Positions 9,761-16,489 of a stretch of 24,383 nucleotides of DNA are shown piece after piece (the stretch's first letter is position 1; each line of letters begins with the position of its first letter). Source of the stretch: a virus. The stretch lies in the IMG/VR virus record IMGVR_UViG_3300020536_000037, positions 1 to 24,383 of that record, one strand, 5' to 3'. The notes below the pieces were generated by a model that saw only the letters and a program-made list of their open reading frames with translations, had not been told where the DNA came from and searched no databases. Both the position numbers and the translations under genes were made by a program.

Positions 9761-11509
9761 TTATCTTCTTACTACTGTCCTTGCACTAGCACTTGCCCTA
9801 CCACCTGCGCTTAGACTAGATAAAAGACTTTGTAATCCACCACTTTGTGGTGCTTGTGAAGGTAAGCCTCCTACTGGACCTGCGGGAGCAGGGGACGTTT
9901 GCTCAACCATTTGTTCGGTACCAGCAGGAGGTAATTCTGGGGTAAAGATATCTTCAATCGCATCTTCAATTGATACTCCCTTTTGACGGGCTTTAATTAC
10001 TTGTGCGATTTTTTTCACGATATCAGATGCATCCCCACCTGATGCTGCTAGTTGCGGAATTGCTTGAGTGTACGCCTGTAGCGAACCTACCAATGCATTA
10101 CGCATTTCTTCCACTTCAATCTTTTCTTGTTCTTGGGTTACGTTAATACCAAATGGTAACTCACGCATAGCCATATCTTTAGATATTAATTTACCGCCAA
10201 GTGCTTGAAGCATGAAGATAAGTCCCTGCGCTGGATTAAGACCAGCAAGCATGCCATAACGAACATCGGCTGAGTAGTCATTCTTAATATCTTTTGAAGG
10301 TGTGTACTCAAGTGAGTAAGGAGAACCAGCATCAACACCACGAATTGTTTTTGTAAAGTTAAATAATTTTTCGTCCATCTCAAAACAGACAGAGATAACA
10401 TCTTTAAGAGCAGAAGCAAAGATTGCTTGGGCTGATTTAACCTGTGTATCAAAGCCACCCATAAGCGCTTGAACGCCTTGTCCCGTGACTATTGATGCAT
10501 CTATGTTTCCAGTTCTTGACTCTGGATAACGTGTTCCAGTACGCAACTCATTAAGTAATACTTGTTGCTCAGTGAACGCTCCTGGTGGAATATTTAAATC
10601 TACACGGCGCACACCTGCTGGTGAGTTGGTGCGGATGATTGCATCTCCACCCAACTGTAGTTCTTGAACATCGCCTGGTACAACAATTGGTGCTTGTACT
10701 GATTTCTCTGCTGCTTCCATCGCAAGTAATGCGAACCTATTACGAAGCAGTTGGATACCTAGTACGTCATCAAATTGACCACGCATCTCACCGTCTAGTG
10801 ATGGACGCTTTGCCACCACAACTTGCATTTTACCAAGTGGATTTTTGACTTGAGATAAAACTAAATTATTCCGTGATGGAATAAAGATGGTTGATTGGTC
10901 TTTATCGTAATAACGAATAAGGTCAATACGTGCATCTAGGTTCTGCTCATAACGGTCAGCGCCTAATAGTTGAATCTCAAACTCAGGATACTGTGCAACC
11001 AGTTCCGCAAGTGTAAGTGAGTATTTCTTTGCAAAGGCAATACAACGTCCGTAGCGGTCAAACTCTGGGTAAGCCCCAATCGGACTTTCTATTCGGATAC
11101 GTGGTAGCCCTGCTTCTTCGTCTAATTCAACAATGAATGGGACGAAACCAAATGTGATGTATTGGTCTGCACCTTGATACATCTGTACTTGTAAATCTGA
11201 ATTACTAAAATAATTTGTTGCAATACGTGTTCGCTTATCAGCAAAGACTCTTGCTCTATCTGATACCTGATTGGCTGCAGAACAGTTTACTGCTGGCAGT
11301 GGAGCCATTACCTCTGATAAGTCACGGGCAACAATGTCAATAAAGTTTGCTACTACGTTAGCATCTACACCCTCTGGAAAGAACTCAGGGTATACCTGTG
11401 ATATCTGTCCTTTACGCACAGCAAGTACATCTAGTTGTCTACGGTCTCGCTCTGATGAACGACTACGTAAAGACTCTACTCTTGCAGAGATTTGGCTTAC
11501 TGATAACAT
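9761..11509 (-). CDS. Portal protein (582 aa)
   Basis: The portal forms the dodecameric ring at the head vertex through which DNA is packaged and ejected. The sequence fits: a helical N-terminus (MLSVSQISARVESLRSRSSE), a mixed region with VVANFIDIVARDLSEVMAPL and YFSNSDLQVQMYQGADQYIT, an 'IESPIGAYPEFDRYG' wing-like segment, and a long helical stem/crown region in the second half. The C-terminus is a disordered Pro/Gly/Ser-rich tail ending TVVRR. Length is within the usual portal range. Position, two genes after the terminase on the same strand, agrees. It is followed after only 15 nt by the Ntn hydrolase gene. I rely on overall architecture and gene order, since portals have no short signature motif. 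Confidence 0.8.
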   Translation of the reverse strand: MLSVSQISARVESLRSRSSERDRRQLDVLAVRKGQISQVYPEFFPEGVDANVVANFIDIVARDLSEVMAPLPAVNCSAANQVSDRARVFADKRTRIATNYFSNSDLQVQMYQGADQYITFGFVPFIVELDEEAGLPRIRIESPIGAYPEFDRYGRCIAFAKKYSLTLAELVAQYPEFEIQLLGADRYEQNLDARIDLIRYYDKDQSTIFIPSRNNLVLSQVKNPLGKMQVVVAKRPSLDGEMRGQFDDVLGIQLLRNRFALLAMEAAEKSVQAPIVVPGDVQELQLGGDAIIRTNSPAGVRRVDLNIPPGAFTEQQVLLNELRTGTRYPESRTGNIDASIVTGQGVQALMGGFDTQVKSAQAIFASALKDVISVCFEMDEKLFNFTKTIRGVDAGSPYSLEYTPSKDIKNDYSADVRYGMLAGLNPAQGLIFMLQALGGKLISKDMAMRELPFGINVTQEQEKIEVEEMRNALVGSLQAYTQAIPQLAASGGDASDIVKKIAQVIKARQKGVSIEDAIEDIFTPELPPAGTEQMVEQTSPAPAGPVGGLPSQAPQSGGLQSLLSSLSAGGRASASARTVVRR

Positions 11510-11531
11510 TATATCCTAACGATAGAAAAAA

Positions 11532-11594
11532 TTATTTATCTTGAATTGTTGCATTGTCATAAAACCACTTTAGAAAGTTATCTGCTTTTACTTA
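11532..11594 (-). other. Protein-like short open stretch after tandem stops of the 77-aa gene
   Basis: The 77-aa gene ends TAA TAA. In the same frame, 19 sense codons follow before the next TAA, reading VKADNFLKWFYDNATIQDK, which looks more like real protein than random sequence. There is no ATG, GTG or TTG at its head and no ribosome binding site, so I do not call it a gene. It could be a decayed C-terminal extension of the 77-aa protein, a tiny gene whose start was lost, or chance. Confidence 0.25.
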
Positions 11595-11828
11595 TTATCT
11601 ATTTTTACCAAGTGACCTTTCATAGGCTCTTTGTCGCCACAGGTCCGCATCTCGTTTGGTTTCTATCTTTCTTTGTTTTGATGCTTCTGATTCTTTAGGC
11701 TTAATAGTTTTAGGCTTTATGTTACCACTACCAGTATACATTGCACCTTGAGGCTTATAAACTTGACCAACATTTTCTCCACCAGGGTTATATATACCGC
11801 CACTTGTTCTTGGTCTTCCTATTGCCAT
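11595..11828 (-). CDS. Small basic protein between terminase and portal (77 aa)
   Basis: No family is recognised. The protein is very basic. An N-terminal Gly/Pro/Tyr-rich half (MAIGRPRTSGGIYNPGGENV) looks flexible. The second half is Lys/Arg/Glu-rich and probably helical (KESEASKQRKIETKRDADLW, then RQRAYERSLGKNR). It starts 9 nt after the terminase stop, so it belongs to the packaging operon. A basic peptide beside terminase and portal could bind DNA or nucleate head assembly, but nothing in the sequence proves this. It ends with two consecutive TAA codons. Confidence 0.55.
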   Translation of the reverse strand: MAIGRPRTSGGIYNPGGENVGQVYKPQGAMYTGSGNIKPKTIKPKESEASKQRKIETKRDADLWRQRAYERSLGKNR

Positions 11829-11837
11829 GTTATATCC

Positions 11838-13730
11838 TTATCCGTATGTTTCGGCCCATTGTTCTGAAAAGGCTTCATCTAGGTTGATTGTGTATCTTTG
11901 TGCTGATTGTGCTCTGGTTGTCCATCTATTAGATGAAAACTTTTGTAAATGATTTGTTTGCTGCATGAACTCCCGTGCCCTAAGCACGGCAAACCATAGT
12001 GCCATAACGCAGTCAGTCTTACCTCTGCTATTAGGTTTCCAAGTTATCAACTGCTGAACAAGGGACTTGAGTCCTTCAGAGTCAGTAGTAGATGGAAGTT
12101 CAATCATGTTATTCTTTTGGAACTTCTCTTCTCGTACGGTTCCAAATAGGGTAGACATAGATGCTACACCGAATGCTGCGTCCCACTTATTTTTATTAGT
12201 AATATGAGATTCAAGTCTTACGCCATACATACCAAGCCATTGCCTTAACTCATCGTCTAATGAGTATGCTTTCTGGTGGGCGTTGATTTCTACTCTAAAT
12301 TCTTGAGGCTTGTATTTCAATACAAGTTCTTCTATCGTACTTCGAATTTTTTGGGGAGTAGGTTCTGCCATGTTCACGCAGTCTAAAACATATATTCTAG
12401 AATCTATTCTGTTGTAAGTAATTACAACAAATGCTGCGTGGGCTTTATCTCCCATGGCAGGGTCAAATCCAATAATTGTGTAACCTTCTACCGCAGTCGG
12501 ATGTCCCACGCCGCCTTGGCGCAATGGACCTTTTCTGCGCTGCCCGTTGGTACTACCTTGCACCAAAGCGGGTGGGAAGATGGAATCTTCTTCGACATCC
12601 TCCTGCTGATATACCAAGGCCCATGTTGATGGTGTTACCTCGCTACGTCTTCTCTTTAATGCTAAGCCATCCCATTTCGGGAAGAGTCCTTCTTTGTCAG
12701 GTTCTTCAGAATCCCCATCCCAAGGAACATCCGATTTAGGCCAGAGCGTCTTCCAGTCTTTAGGGTCTTCCGAATATTCCAAAACAGCAGGCATGCCCAT
12801 ATAAGTAAAAGGGCTTTTACCACCAGACCAGTGCTTGGTCTCACGGAGTTCTTTGTAGAAGTCTTGCGATGCAATTCGTGTCCCTACGATTAGTAACTTA
12901 CCATTTTTACCCAGACGGGTAATAACTTCTTTTTGTAGCCAGTTGATTTGTTTTTCCCATTCATGGGCGTTGGCTGTTGTAATACAGTCATCAAGAATGA
13001 TGAGGTCAGCACGTGCTCCATAAATCTGCCCACCCATACCAAGTGCTTGGATGGTGGGGTCCTTCTCGCTAGAATTTCTAGCATCGCTCCCAAGGTAAAC
13101 GGTGTCAACTCGCCAAGTGTCTGAATCTTCTTTCCAACCACCTTCGGGGCCAAAAGTTGTTTGCAACTTTAACCAGCGTGGATGGGAGAGTCTCTGCTTG
13201 ATAGCGTACACGAATTCACGTGCCTTGACCAGCGTTTTAGAAACCACGATAATGCGGATATTTGGATTGAGAGCGATACGGTATGTGGAGTAGTTTACGG
13301 TGACTACCGTACTCTTGGCGTGCTCAGGTGGCACGTTAACCAATAGACGGGCTGGGTCACCCTTTTCGTAAACCATACTAGGGTGTAGCCATGAAGGCTC
13401 TCTATCCTCTAGTAAGTCAATCCAATCTTTGTGGTGTGGAAATAATCTTTGATTTAAGAATATCTCAGAAAACTGGGGGAAATCTATTTCCTCTTTTGGG
13501 ATACCTAGGGCTGCTAAAGAAGCATCCTTTGCGGTGGCTTTAGCCTCTGTCAGGTCGGCTGCAAATTTTTTGTCCCTGAGCATCCAGATTCTGACGGTGT
13601 CTGGTTTCTTGCCACAGATTTCCATAGCCTTATGAACAGAGTGGCCTTCGGCCACCAAGGCTAATACTTTAGCCTTTGCTCCTGCCATAGCAAGGGATTT
13701 GGGGTTAGTACCCCCTTTATCAAAACTCAT
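11838..13730 (-). CDS. Terminase large subunit with N-terminal HTH-like region (630 aa)
   Basis: This is the DNA-packaging motor: an ATPase that drives DNA through the portal and a nuclease that cuts the concatemer. A Walker-A-like loop PPEHAKST lies at residues 134-141 and Walker B LIILDD at 243-248. The RNase-H-like nuclease has GFDPAMG (Asp423), YVLD (Asp450) and a final acidic residue near KTDCVMALWF (Asp573). Residues 13-65 resemble a helix-turn-helix (LAMAGAKAKVLALVAEGHSV, HKAMEICGKKPDTVRIWM), like small-terminase or Hin-type DNA-binding domains. No separate small terminase gene is visible, so recognition may be built into this protein. It is the first gene of the leftward operon, starting just beside the switch region. 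Its ribosome binding site (AGGAC) is weak. Confidence 0.95.
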   Translation of the reverse strand: MSFDKGGTNPKSLAMAGAKAKVLALVAEGHSVHKAMEICGKKPDTVRIWMLRDKKFAADLTEAKATAKDASLAALGIPKEEIDFPQFSEIFLNQRLFPHHKDWIDLLEDREPSWLHPSMVYEKGDPARLLVNVPPEHAKSTVVTVNYSTYRIALNPNIRIIVVSKTLVKAREFVYAIKQRLSHPRWLKLQTTFGPEGGWKEDSDTWRVDTVYLGSDARNSSEKDPTIQALGMGGQIYGARADLIILDDCITTANAHEWEKQINWLQKEVITRLGKNGKLLIVGTRIASQDFYKELRETKHWSGGKSPFTYMGMPAVLEYSEDPKDWKTLWPKSDVPWDGDSEEPDKEGLFPKWDGLALKRRRSEVTPSTWALVYQQEDVEEDSIFPPALVQGSTNGQRRKGPLRQGGVGHPTAVEGYTIIGFDPAMGDKAHAAFVVITYNRIDSRIYVLDCVNMAEPTPQKIRSTIEELVLKYKPQEFRVEINAHQKAYSLDDELRQWLGMYGVRLESHITNKNKWDAAFGVASMSTLFGTVREEKFQKNNMIELPSTTDSEGLKSLVQQLITWKPNSRGKTDCVMALWFAVLRAREFMQQTNHLQKFSSNRWTTRAQSAQRYTINLDEAFSEQWAETYG

Positions 13731-13756
13731 AGTCCTGTCCCGTTTTCATTAGTTGT

Positions 13757-13838
13757 AACAGTTGTTAGATACAGTCTGTAACGCAAGTCCCCCAAGGACT
13801 TGCTACTGTTAAAAAAAGAAACAGTCTCTATACTGTTT
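13757..13838. promoter_or_regulatory. AACAGT/ACTGTT inverted repeats with two hairpins upstream of the late operon
   Basis: Four copies of AACAGT or its complement lie here (13757-13762, 13805-13810, 13820-13825, 13832-13837). Two make a perfect 7-bp hairpin (AAACAGT/ACTGTTT, 13819-13825 with 13832-13838). The outer pair encloses a perfect 8-bp hairpin GCAAGTCC/GGACTTGC (13783-13790 with 13796-13803). Neither has a U-tract in the leftward direction. The site lies just upstream of the terminase gene, so it would be in the leader or control region of the leftward mRNA. It may be a repressor/activator binding cluster or an mRNA leader structure. Confidence 0.45.
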
Positions 13839-13903
13839 AATCCGTTCAACAGCCCAAAACGAACACTTTTAAACAAAGTATTTTTTTATTAGACAAAAAA
13901 CCA

Positions 13904-13951
13904 GTACAAAATAGGACAAAAGGATACTAGTATGGGGAATATACTTTGTAC
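13904..13951. promoter_or_regulatory. Nested dyad: GTACAAA / ATACTAGTAT / TTTGTAC
   Basis: An inverted repeat GTACAAA (13904-13910) and TTTGTAC (13945-13951) surrounds a perfect 10-bp palindrome ATACTAGTAT (13924-13933). The centres of the two symmetries differ by only 1 bp. The flank to the left is very AT-rich (14 G/C in the 60 bases 13861-13920). The right arm overlaps the candidate -35 box of the rightward promoter. This is the form expected of a dimeric or tetrameric regulator operator, or of an origin element. Confidence 0.4.
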
Positions 13952-13975
13952 GGGAAAATCTTTTATGTAGATACT
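13946..13975 (+). promoter_or_regulatory. Candidate rightward promoter of the switch region
   Basis: TTGTAC (13946-13951), an 18-bp spacer and GATACT (13970-13975) make a sigma-70-like promoter with five of six -10 bases matching TATACT. The predicted start would be near 13982, about 15 nt before the first perfect hairpin of the structured RNA. The -35 overlaps one arm of the dyad, which would allow repression. It was identified by eye; alternatives such as TATACT at 13940-13945 exist. Confidence 0.35.
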
Positions 13976-13996
13976 ACACTGTATAACAGACGATAT

Positions 13997-14495
13997 TAAT
14001 CAGTCTGGGGTCATAAATGACCCACTAACTGATTAAGATACTGCTACGTCGTCCTGAACAGATGGACTCCTGGCAGATTGCTGTCTTCGGCGCCTTTAAA
14101 TACATTCGGGCGCCTCAGTTAAAACTAAAAACCTCAAGCACTATCCAACTGAGTTGTGCTTGCTCCAAGCCTCAGCGCAAGGCGCTTCGTCTAGGAGTAT
14201 TGGTGTTCGCTCCATGCGTTGCGGTGCACAGCCCCTCCACGCAATACGCTCACCTACCACCACACACAGTCGGACGCAGGCCACGGCCTCACTGGCTATC
14301 GCCAGACATTGTTCGGCCTACGCTCCCAGCCTACCTCGCTCTGGCTCGGCTTAACGGCTGCTCGCAAGCCTGCTAAACCTTACACCGCATTGTCAAATCG
14401 CCTTACGGCGATTGTCGCCCATGCTTGTCTGGCTTTTCGCCAGACTGGGCAAGAGTGACAATGGGATGTGGCGGTTGCCCGCCAGCGTGTGCTGG
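13997..14495 (+). ncRNA. Large GC-rich structured non-coding RNA candidate (~500 nt)
   Basis: No credible gene lies here, yet the sequence changes abruptly from AT-rich to about 60% GC (34/60 and 38/60 G/C counted at 14161-14220 and 14281-14340) and is dense in nested stems. First, TAATCAGT/ACTGATTA (13997-14035) encloses GGGTCA/TGACCC. CTGC/GCAG (14041-14076) encloses GTCC/GGAC. TCAGTT (14115-14120) pairs with AACTGA (14147-14152). AGCGC/GCGCT spans 14174-14186. AGGCC/GGCCT (14278-14319) encloses CTGGC/GCCAG. GGCTT/AAGCC spans 14348-14370. Finally, ATTGTCA/TGACAAT (14389-14462) forms a three-way junction with AATCGCC/GGCGATT and a GCCCA+GTCTGGC / GCCAGAC+TGGGC arm, followed by TGGCGG/CCGCCA at 14469-14484. 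Size and phage setting recall giant phage RNAs such as GOLLD and ROOL, but I cannot confirm either class. Ends are approximate. Confidence 0.6.
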
Positions 14496-14522
14496 AGAAA
14501 TATATAAGCAAAGGAGATACAG

Positions 14523-14939
14523 ATGAATAATGAAATCATAGTTCAAAACCAACTTACCCTAATGAACGAATGTTTCAATTGTTTACAACTGAATGAACTA
14601 TGCGCCGACTGCCTCGAAGCCAAGGAGGCTCGAGACGCAGTCATCGCCAACCAGATGGTTGATGAGGATATATACAGATACAAGCCAATGTATAGCAGCA
14701 TGACCAAAATCGAGGATGAGCCTTCGGCTCATGAATGGATTGGAAGTGAGGTTGTCACTCACGTCAATCCAAAAACTGGTGAGAAAACCATCAGGACTGA
14801 GTTCTTCGAACAGTCCTCATGGTTAATTGATAGAATCTTCAATCTTGATGATTCTATGGAATTAACCAAGCACGAGTGTATCTGCTCAGTGTGCCACTAT
14901 ACAATAAACAAACACGCAGTTTGTCCTAACTGCGCTTAA
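14523..14939 (+). CDS. Putative zinc-binding protein, first gene of the rightward arm (138 aa)
   Basis: No family is recognised. Two cysteine clusters suggest metal binding: CFNCLQLNELCADC near the N-terminus (two CxxC pairs) and CICSVCHYTINKHAVCPNC at the C-terminus, which ends NCA. The two clusters could form a rubredoxin- or zinc-ribbon-like unit each. The middle part is acidic and unremarkable. The ATG has an excellent ribosome binding site (AAAGGAGATACAG). It directly follows the structured RNA and is likely on the same transcript. As the first gene of the early arm it may act in host takeover or regulation, but this is inference from position. Confidence 0.6.
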   Translation: MNNEIIVQNQLTLMNECFNCLQLNELCADCLEAKEARDAVIANQMVDEDIYRYKPMYSSMTKIEDEPSAHEWIGSEVVTHVNPKTGEKTIRTEFFEQSSWLIDRIFNLDDSMELTKHECICSVCHYTINKHAVCPNCA

Positions 14940-14947
14940 CTAACCAA

Positions 14948-14984
14948 GGCGACTCCCCTACACTACGTGATAGGGGAAGCCGCC
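14948..14984 (+). other. Intergenic hairpin GGCG-CCCCTA...TAGGGG-CGCC
   Basis: CCCCTA (14955-14960) pairs with TAGGGG (14971-14976). The outer GGCG (14948-14951) pairs with CGCC (14981-14984), and CAC/GTG extends the inner stem. There is no U-tract, so it is probably a processing, stability or attenuation element between the 138-aa and 100-aa genes rather than a full terminator. Confidence 0.5.
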
Positions 14985-15007
14985 CCAATCAGAACAGGAG
15001 ATACAAA

Positions 15008-15310
15008 ATGAATACATTCACATACACAGAGTCAATCCTGAAAGGTGTACGAGATTACCAGACGGTAATCAAAGGCACGGTGGTTGACCGCAGAGACGAA
15101 GTACTACCAGATGGTACTACTAAGTCCAAGTTCGTAGCATCTCGTCAGGTTACTATTACTGACCCAATTTTGGTAGCATTTGCTCGCCAAAATTTTAACA
15201 ACAACGACGAGTACAAAGTCACTATCACTGGCTATGAGACCAGCACATATTCTGAGAAAAATCAGAAGTGGTACGATAACAAAATCGTTACTGATATAGC
15301 ACTAGTATAA
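15008..15310 (+). CDS. Small beta-rich protein of unknown function (100 aa)
   Basis: The family is not recognised. The pattern of alternating hydrophobic residues (QTVIKGTVVDRRDEV, FVASRQVTITDPILVAF, EYKVTITGYETSTY, KIVTDIALV) suggests a small beta-barrel, perhaps OB-like. A basic-plus-aromatic surface could fit nucleic acid binding, but no signature proves it. The start has a strong ribosome binding site (AACAGGAGATACAAAATG). A hairpin precedes it and a strong terminator follows, so it and the 138-aa gene form a separate two-gene early unit, typical of highly expressed early proteins. Confidence 0.55.
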   Translation: MNTFTYTESILKGVRDYQTVIKGTVVDRRDEVLPDGTTKSKFVASRQVTITDPILVAFARQNFNNNDEYKVTITGYETSTYSEKNQKWYDNKIVTDIALV

Positions 15311-15316
15311 CCAAAC

Positions 15317-15360
15317 AGGCGGGGTGGGGGCTTAGGCTCTCACTCCGCCTTGTTTTTTTT
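15317..15360 (+). terminator. Rho-independent terminator after the 100-aa gene
   Basis: AGGCGGGGTG (15317-15326) pairs with CACTCCGCCT (15341-15350), a 10-bp stem with one G-T pair, and is followed at once by TGTTTTTTTT. It should end the first rightward unit (structured RNA plus two small genes), so the genes from 15412 need read-through or their own promoter. Confidence 0.88.
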
Positions 15361-15411
15361 GTGAACCGCAGGTAACATATACGGTAAGTAATGACTCGAA
15401 CAGGAGATAGT

Positions 15412-15567
15412 ATGTATTTAGATACAGGTACGATGATTGGAATTATCATAGCCCTAGTTGTATGTATGTTGACTATTGGCTATAGCATCTATATAATCAA
15501 GACACAGAACGAAATCATTCAGCGCATGAGTGATGCCAGAGCAACCCGACGCAAGATGGAAAGGTAG
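15412..15567 (+). CDS. Small single-pass membrane protein, holin candidate (51 aa)
   Basis: The frame starts at an ATG behind CAGGAGATAGT. A short N-terminus (MYLDTGT) is followed by one strongly hydrophobic segment at residues 8-29 (MIGIIIALVVCMLTIGYSIY), then a charged, basic C-terminus (ARATRRKMER). The positive-inside rule predicts N-out, C-in. Its size, single transmembrane helix and basic tail fit small holins, and a secreted transglycosylase lies ~440 nt downstream on the same strand with another tiny membrane protein. The function is inferred from topology and context; it could also be a host-interaction membrane peptide. Confidence 0.6.
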   Translation: MYLDTGTMIGIIIALVVCMLTIGYSIYIIKTQNEIIQRMSDARATRRKMER

Positions 15568-15573
15568 ATAGCA

Positions 15574-15738
15574 ATGAGAACAGAACAAGAACTACTTAAA
15601 ATCAAAGAAGCATTTGCCCTATCAACAATGGACATGCTTGATGTATTTGACGAGTTGCTTGCAACAGGCAGGCTATATGTAAACGATGAGCCAACCGTTA
15701 ATGACCTCGCCAAAAATCAGGACGAGTCCAATGCTTGA
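15574..15738 (+). CDS. Small acidic helical protein (54 aa)
   Basis: The frame begins MRTEQELLKIKEAFALSTMD and ends NQDESNA. It is predominantly helical and acidic, with no cysteine cluster or membrane segment. The ATG lies 7 nt after the stop of the membrane protein behind an AAAGG site, and the end overlaps the next start by 8 nt (ATGCTTGA), so it is part of a coupled string of tiny genes between the holin candidate and the lysin. The family is not recognised. Confidence 0.5.
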   Translation: MRTEQELLKIKEAFALSTMDMLDVFDELLATGRLYVNDEPTVNDLAKNQDESNA

Positions 15739-15916
15739 CGAGGATACTCCCCAATGGGAGCATACCGTGTGGATTCTAGCCAAAGTTAGATGCCGAACCA
15801 CACATATAAATATAGATACAGCAGGTGATGAAGCCCTTGATGACCCATCAGAGTGGCATGTGTTAGAGTTTGATAAGGGTGTAAAGCATAGCCAAGAGAT
15901 TGTAAGGGTGAAATGA
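15731..15916 (+). CDS. Small protein of unknown function (61 aa)
   Basis: I chose the ATG at 15731, which overlaps the previous stop and has an AGGACGAG site; the frame is open further upstream to 15686, but that would overlap the 54-aa gene by 53 nt. The protein has a beta-like pattern (EHTVWILAKVRCRTTHINID) followed by DDPSEWHVLEF and a basic end. The family is unknown. The stop overlaps the ATG of the next tiny membrane protein (ATGA). The context suggests the lysis-associated cluster, with no more specific role visible. Confidence 0.5.
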   Translation: MLDEDTPQWEHTVWILAKVRCRTTHINIDTAGDEALDDPSEWHVLEFDKGVKHSQEIVRVK

Positions 15917-16011
15917 TTGAACAAATTTTTGCAAGTTCATACCTCACAACGACACAATCCTGGACATTCTTATTACTCTTTGGATATATCACATGGAGGT
16001 TTATTAGATGA
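15913..16011 (+). CDS. Tiny membrane peptide directly before the lysin (32 aa)
   Basis: The frame overlaps its neighbours by ATGA on both sides (15913-15916 and 16008-16011), strong evidence of a real, coupled gene. A hydrophobic helix covers about residues 17-28 (SWTFLLLFGYITW), with an Arg-containing end (RFIR). The start has an AAGGGTGAA site. A single short transmembrane helix beside a secreted cell-wall enzyme suggests a second holin, antiholin or pinholin-like function. It is too short for family assignment. Confidence 0.55.
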   Translation: MIEQIFASSYLTTTQSWTFLLLFGYITWRFIR

Positions 16012-16427
16012 AGAGATTATTAGCAGGGTATTTAAGTTGGCTACTAGCCTTCTTGTCAATACCATTCTTTCCCAGTCCAGCATACGCAGTAGCAGTAGCA
16101 ACACAATTGCAGGACAACTGCATAGACACATCTACGTGGACACCACGAGTAGCCAAGGCATACGCCAAAGCCTTGATGAAATGGGAATACCCACATTGGA
16201 ACAGGTCTGAATGGTCAGCCCTTGCAAAACTTTGGGGTAAAGAATCTGCATGGAAACATGATGCAGCCAACCCTAAGTCCACTGCATATGGCATAGCCCA
16301 GATGTTAAAGACTAAACCTAACACCCCAGCCCCGCTTCAGATTGAGCGTGGGCTGGTGTATATCGAGCACCGCTACAAGAAACCATCAGTTGCATGGGCA
16401 CATTGGCGTGCCAACGGATGGTATTAA
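16008..16427 (+). CDS. Secreted APF-like lytic transglycosylase, endolysin candidate (139 aa)
   Basis: This is probably the cell-wall enzyme of the phage. A signal peptide is clear: MKRLLAGYLSWLLAFLSIPF followed by FPSPAYA, with likely cleavage near residue 27. The mature part matches the transglycosylase-like domain of actinobacterial aggregation-promoting-factor (APF) proteins: LWGKESAWKHDAANPKSTAY with catalytic Glu79, then GIAQM, then a 'GLVYIEHRY' segment and the typical C-terminal 'AWAHWRANGWY'. It cuts the MurNAc-GlcNAc bond. The start has a GGAGGT site and overlaps the 32-aa gene. The signal peptide implies export by the host Sec system, so the holin may only trigger activation. Virion-associated use is less likely, given its place away from the structural genes. 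Confidence 0.85.
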   Translation: MKRLLAGYLSWLLAFLSIPFFPSPAYAVAVATQLQDNCIDTSTWTPRVAKAYAKALMKWEYPHWNRSEWSALAKLWGKESAWKHDAANPKSTAYGIAQMLKTKPNTPAPLQIERGLVYIEHRYKKPSVAWAHWRANGWY

Positions 16428-16489
16428 GTTTGGCATAGTGAACCAGCGTAAGGAGAACCTCTCCGAAAAGCAGCGTAGTTTATGCCAAC
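16428..16489 (+). other. Intergenic stem with inner hairpin after the lysin
   Basis: GTTTGGCATA (16428-16437) pairs with TATGCCAAC (16481-16489), leaving one bulged T. Inside is GGAGA/TCTCC (16452-16456 with 16460-16464). CAGCGTA occurs on both flanks of the inner hairpin. There is no U-tract. It may stabilise or process the mRNA between the lysin gene and the 142-aa gene. Confidence 0.45.

Noticed and set aside
14062-14458. Overlapping open frames of 66-104 codons within the GC-rich switch segment
   Set aside because: They occur in several frames at once, lack ribosome binding sites, have unnatural Ser/Pro/Cys/Arg-rich products and coincide with nested RNA stems; they are a by-product of high GC content.
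13731-14522. tRNA, tmRNA, RNase P RNA or self-splicing intron in the switch region
   Set aside because: I looked for cloverleaf/T-loop, tmRNA and RNase P conserved cores and group I/II intron core sequences and saw none.
15917-16324. Frames of ~100 codons on both strands around the lysin gene
   Set aside because: They overlap the lysin and the 32-aa gene in other frames; the lysin frame has a signal peptide, motif match and a strong ribosome binding site.
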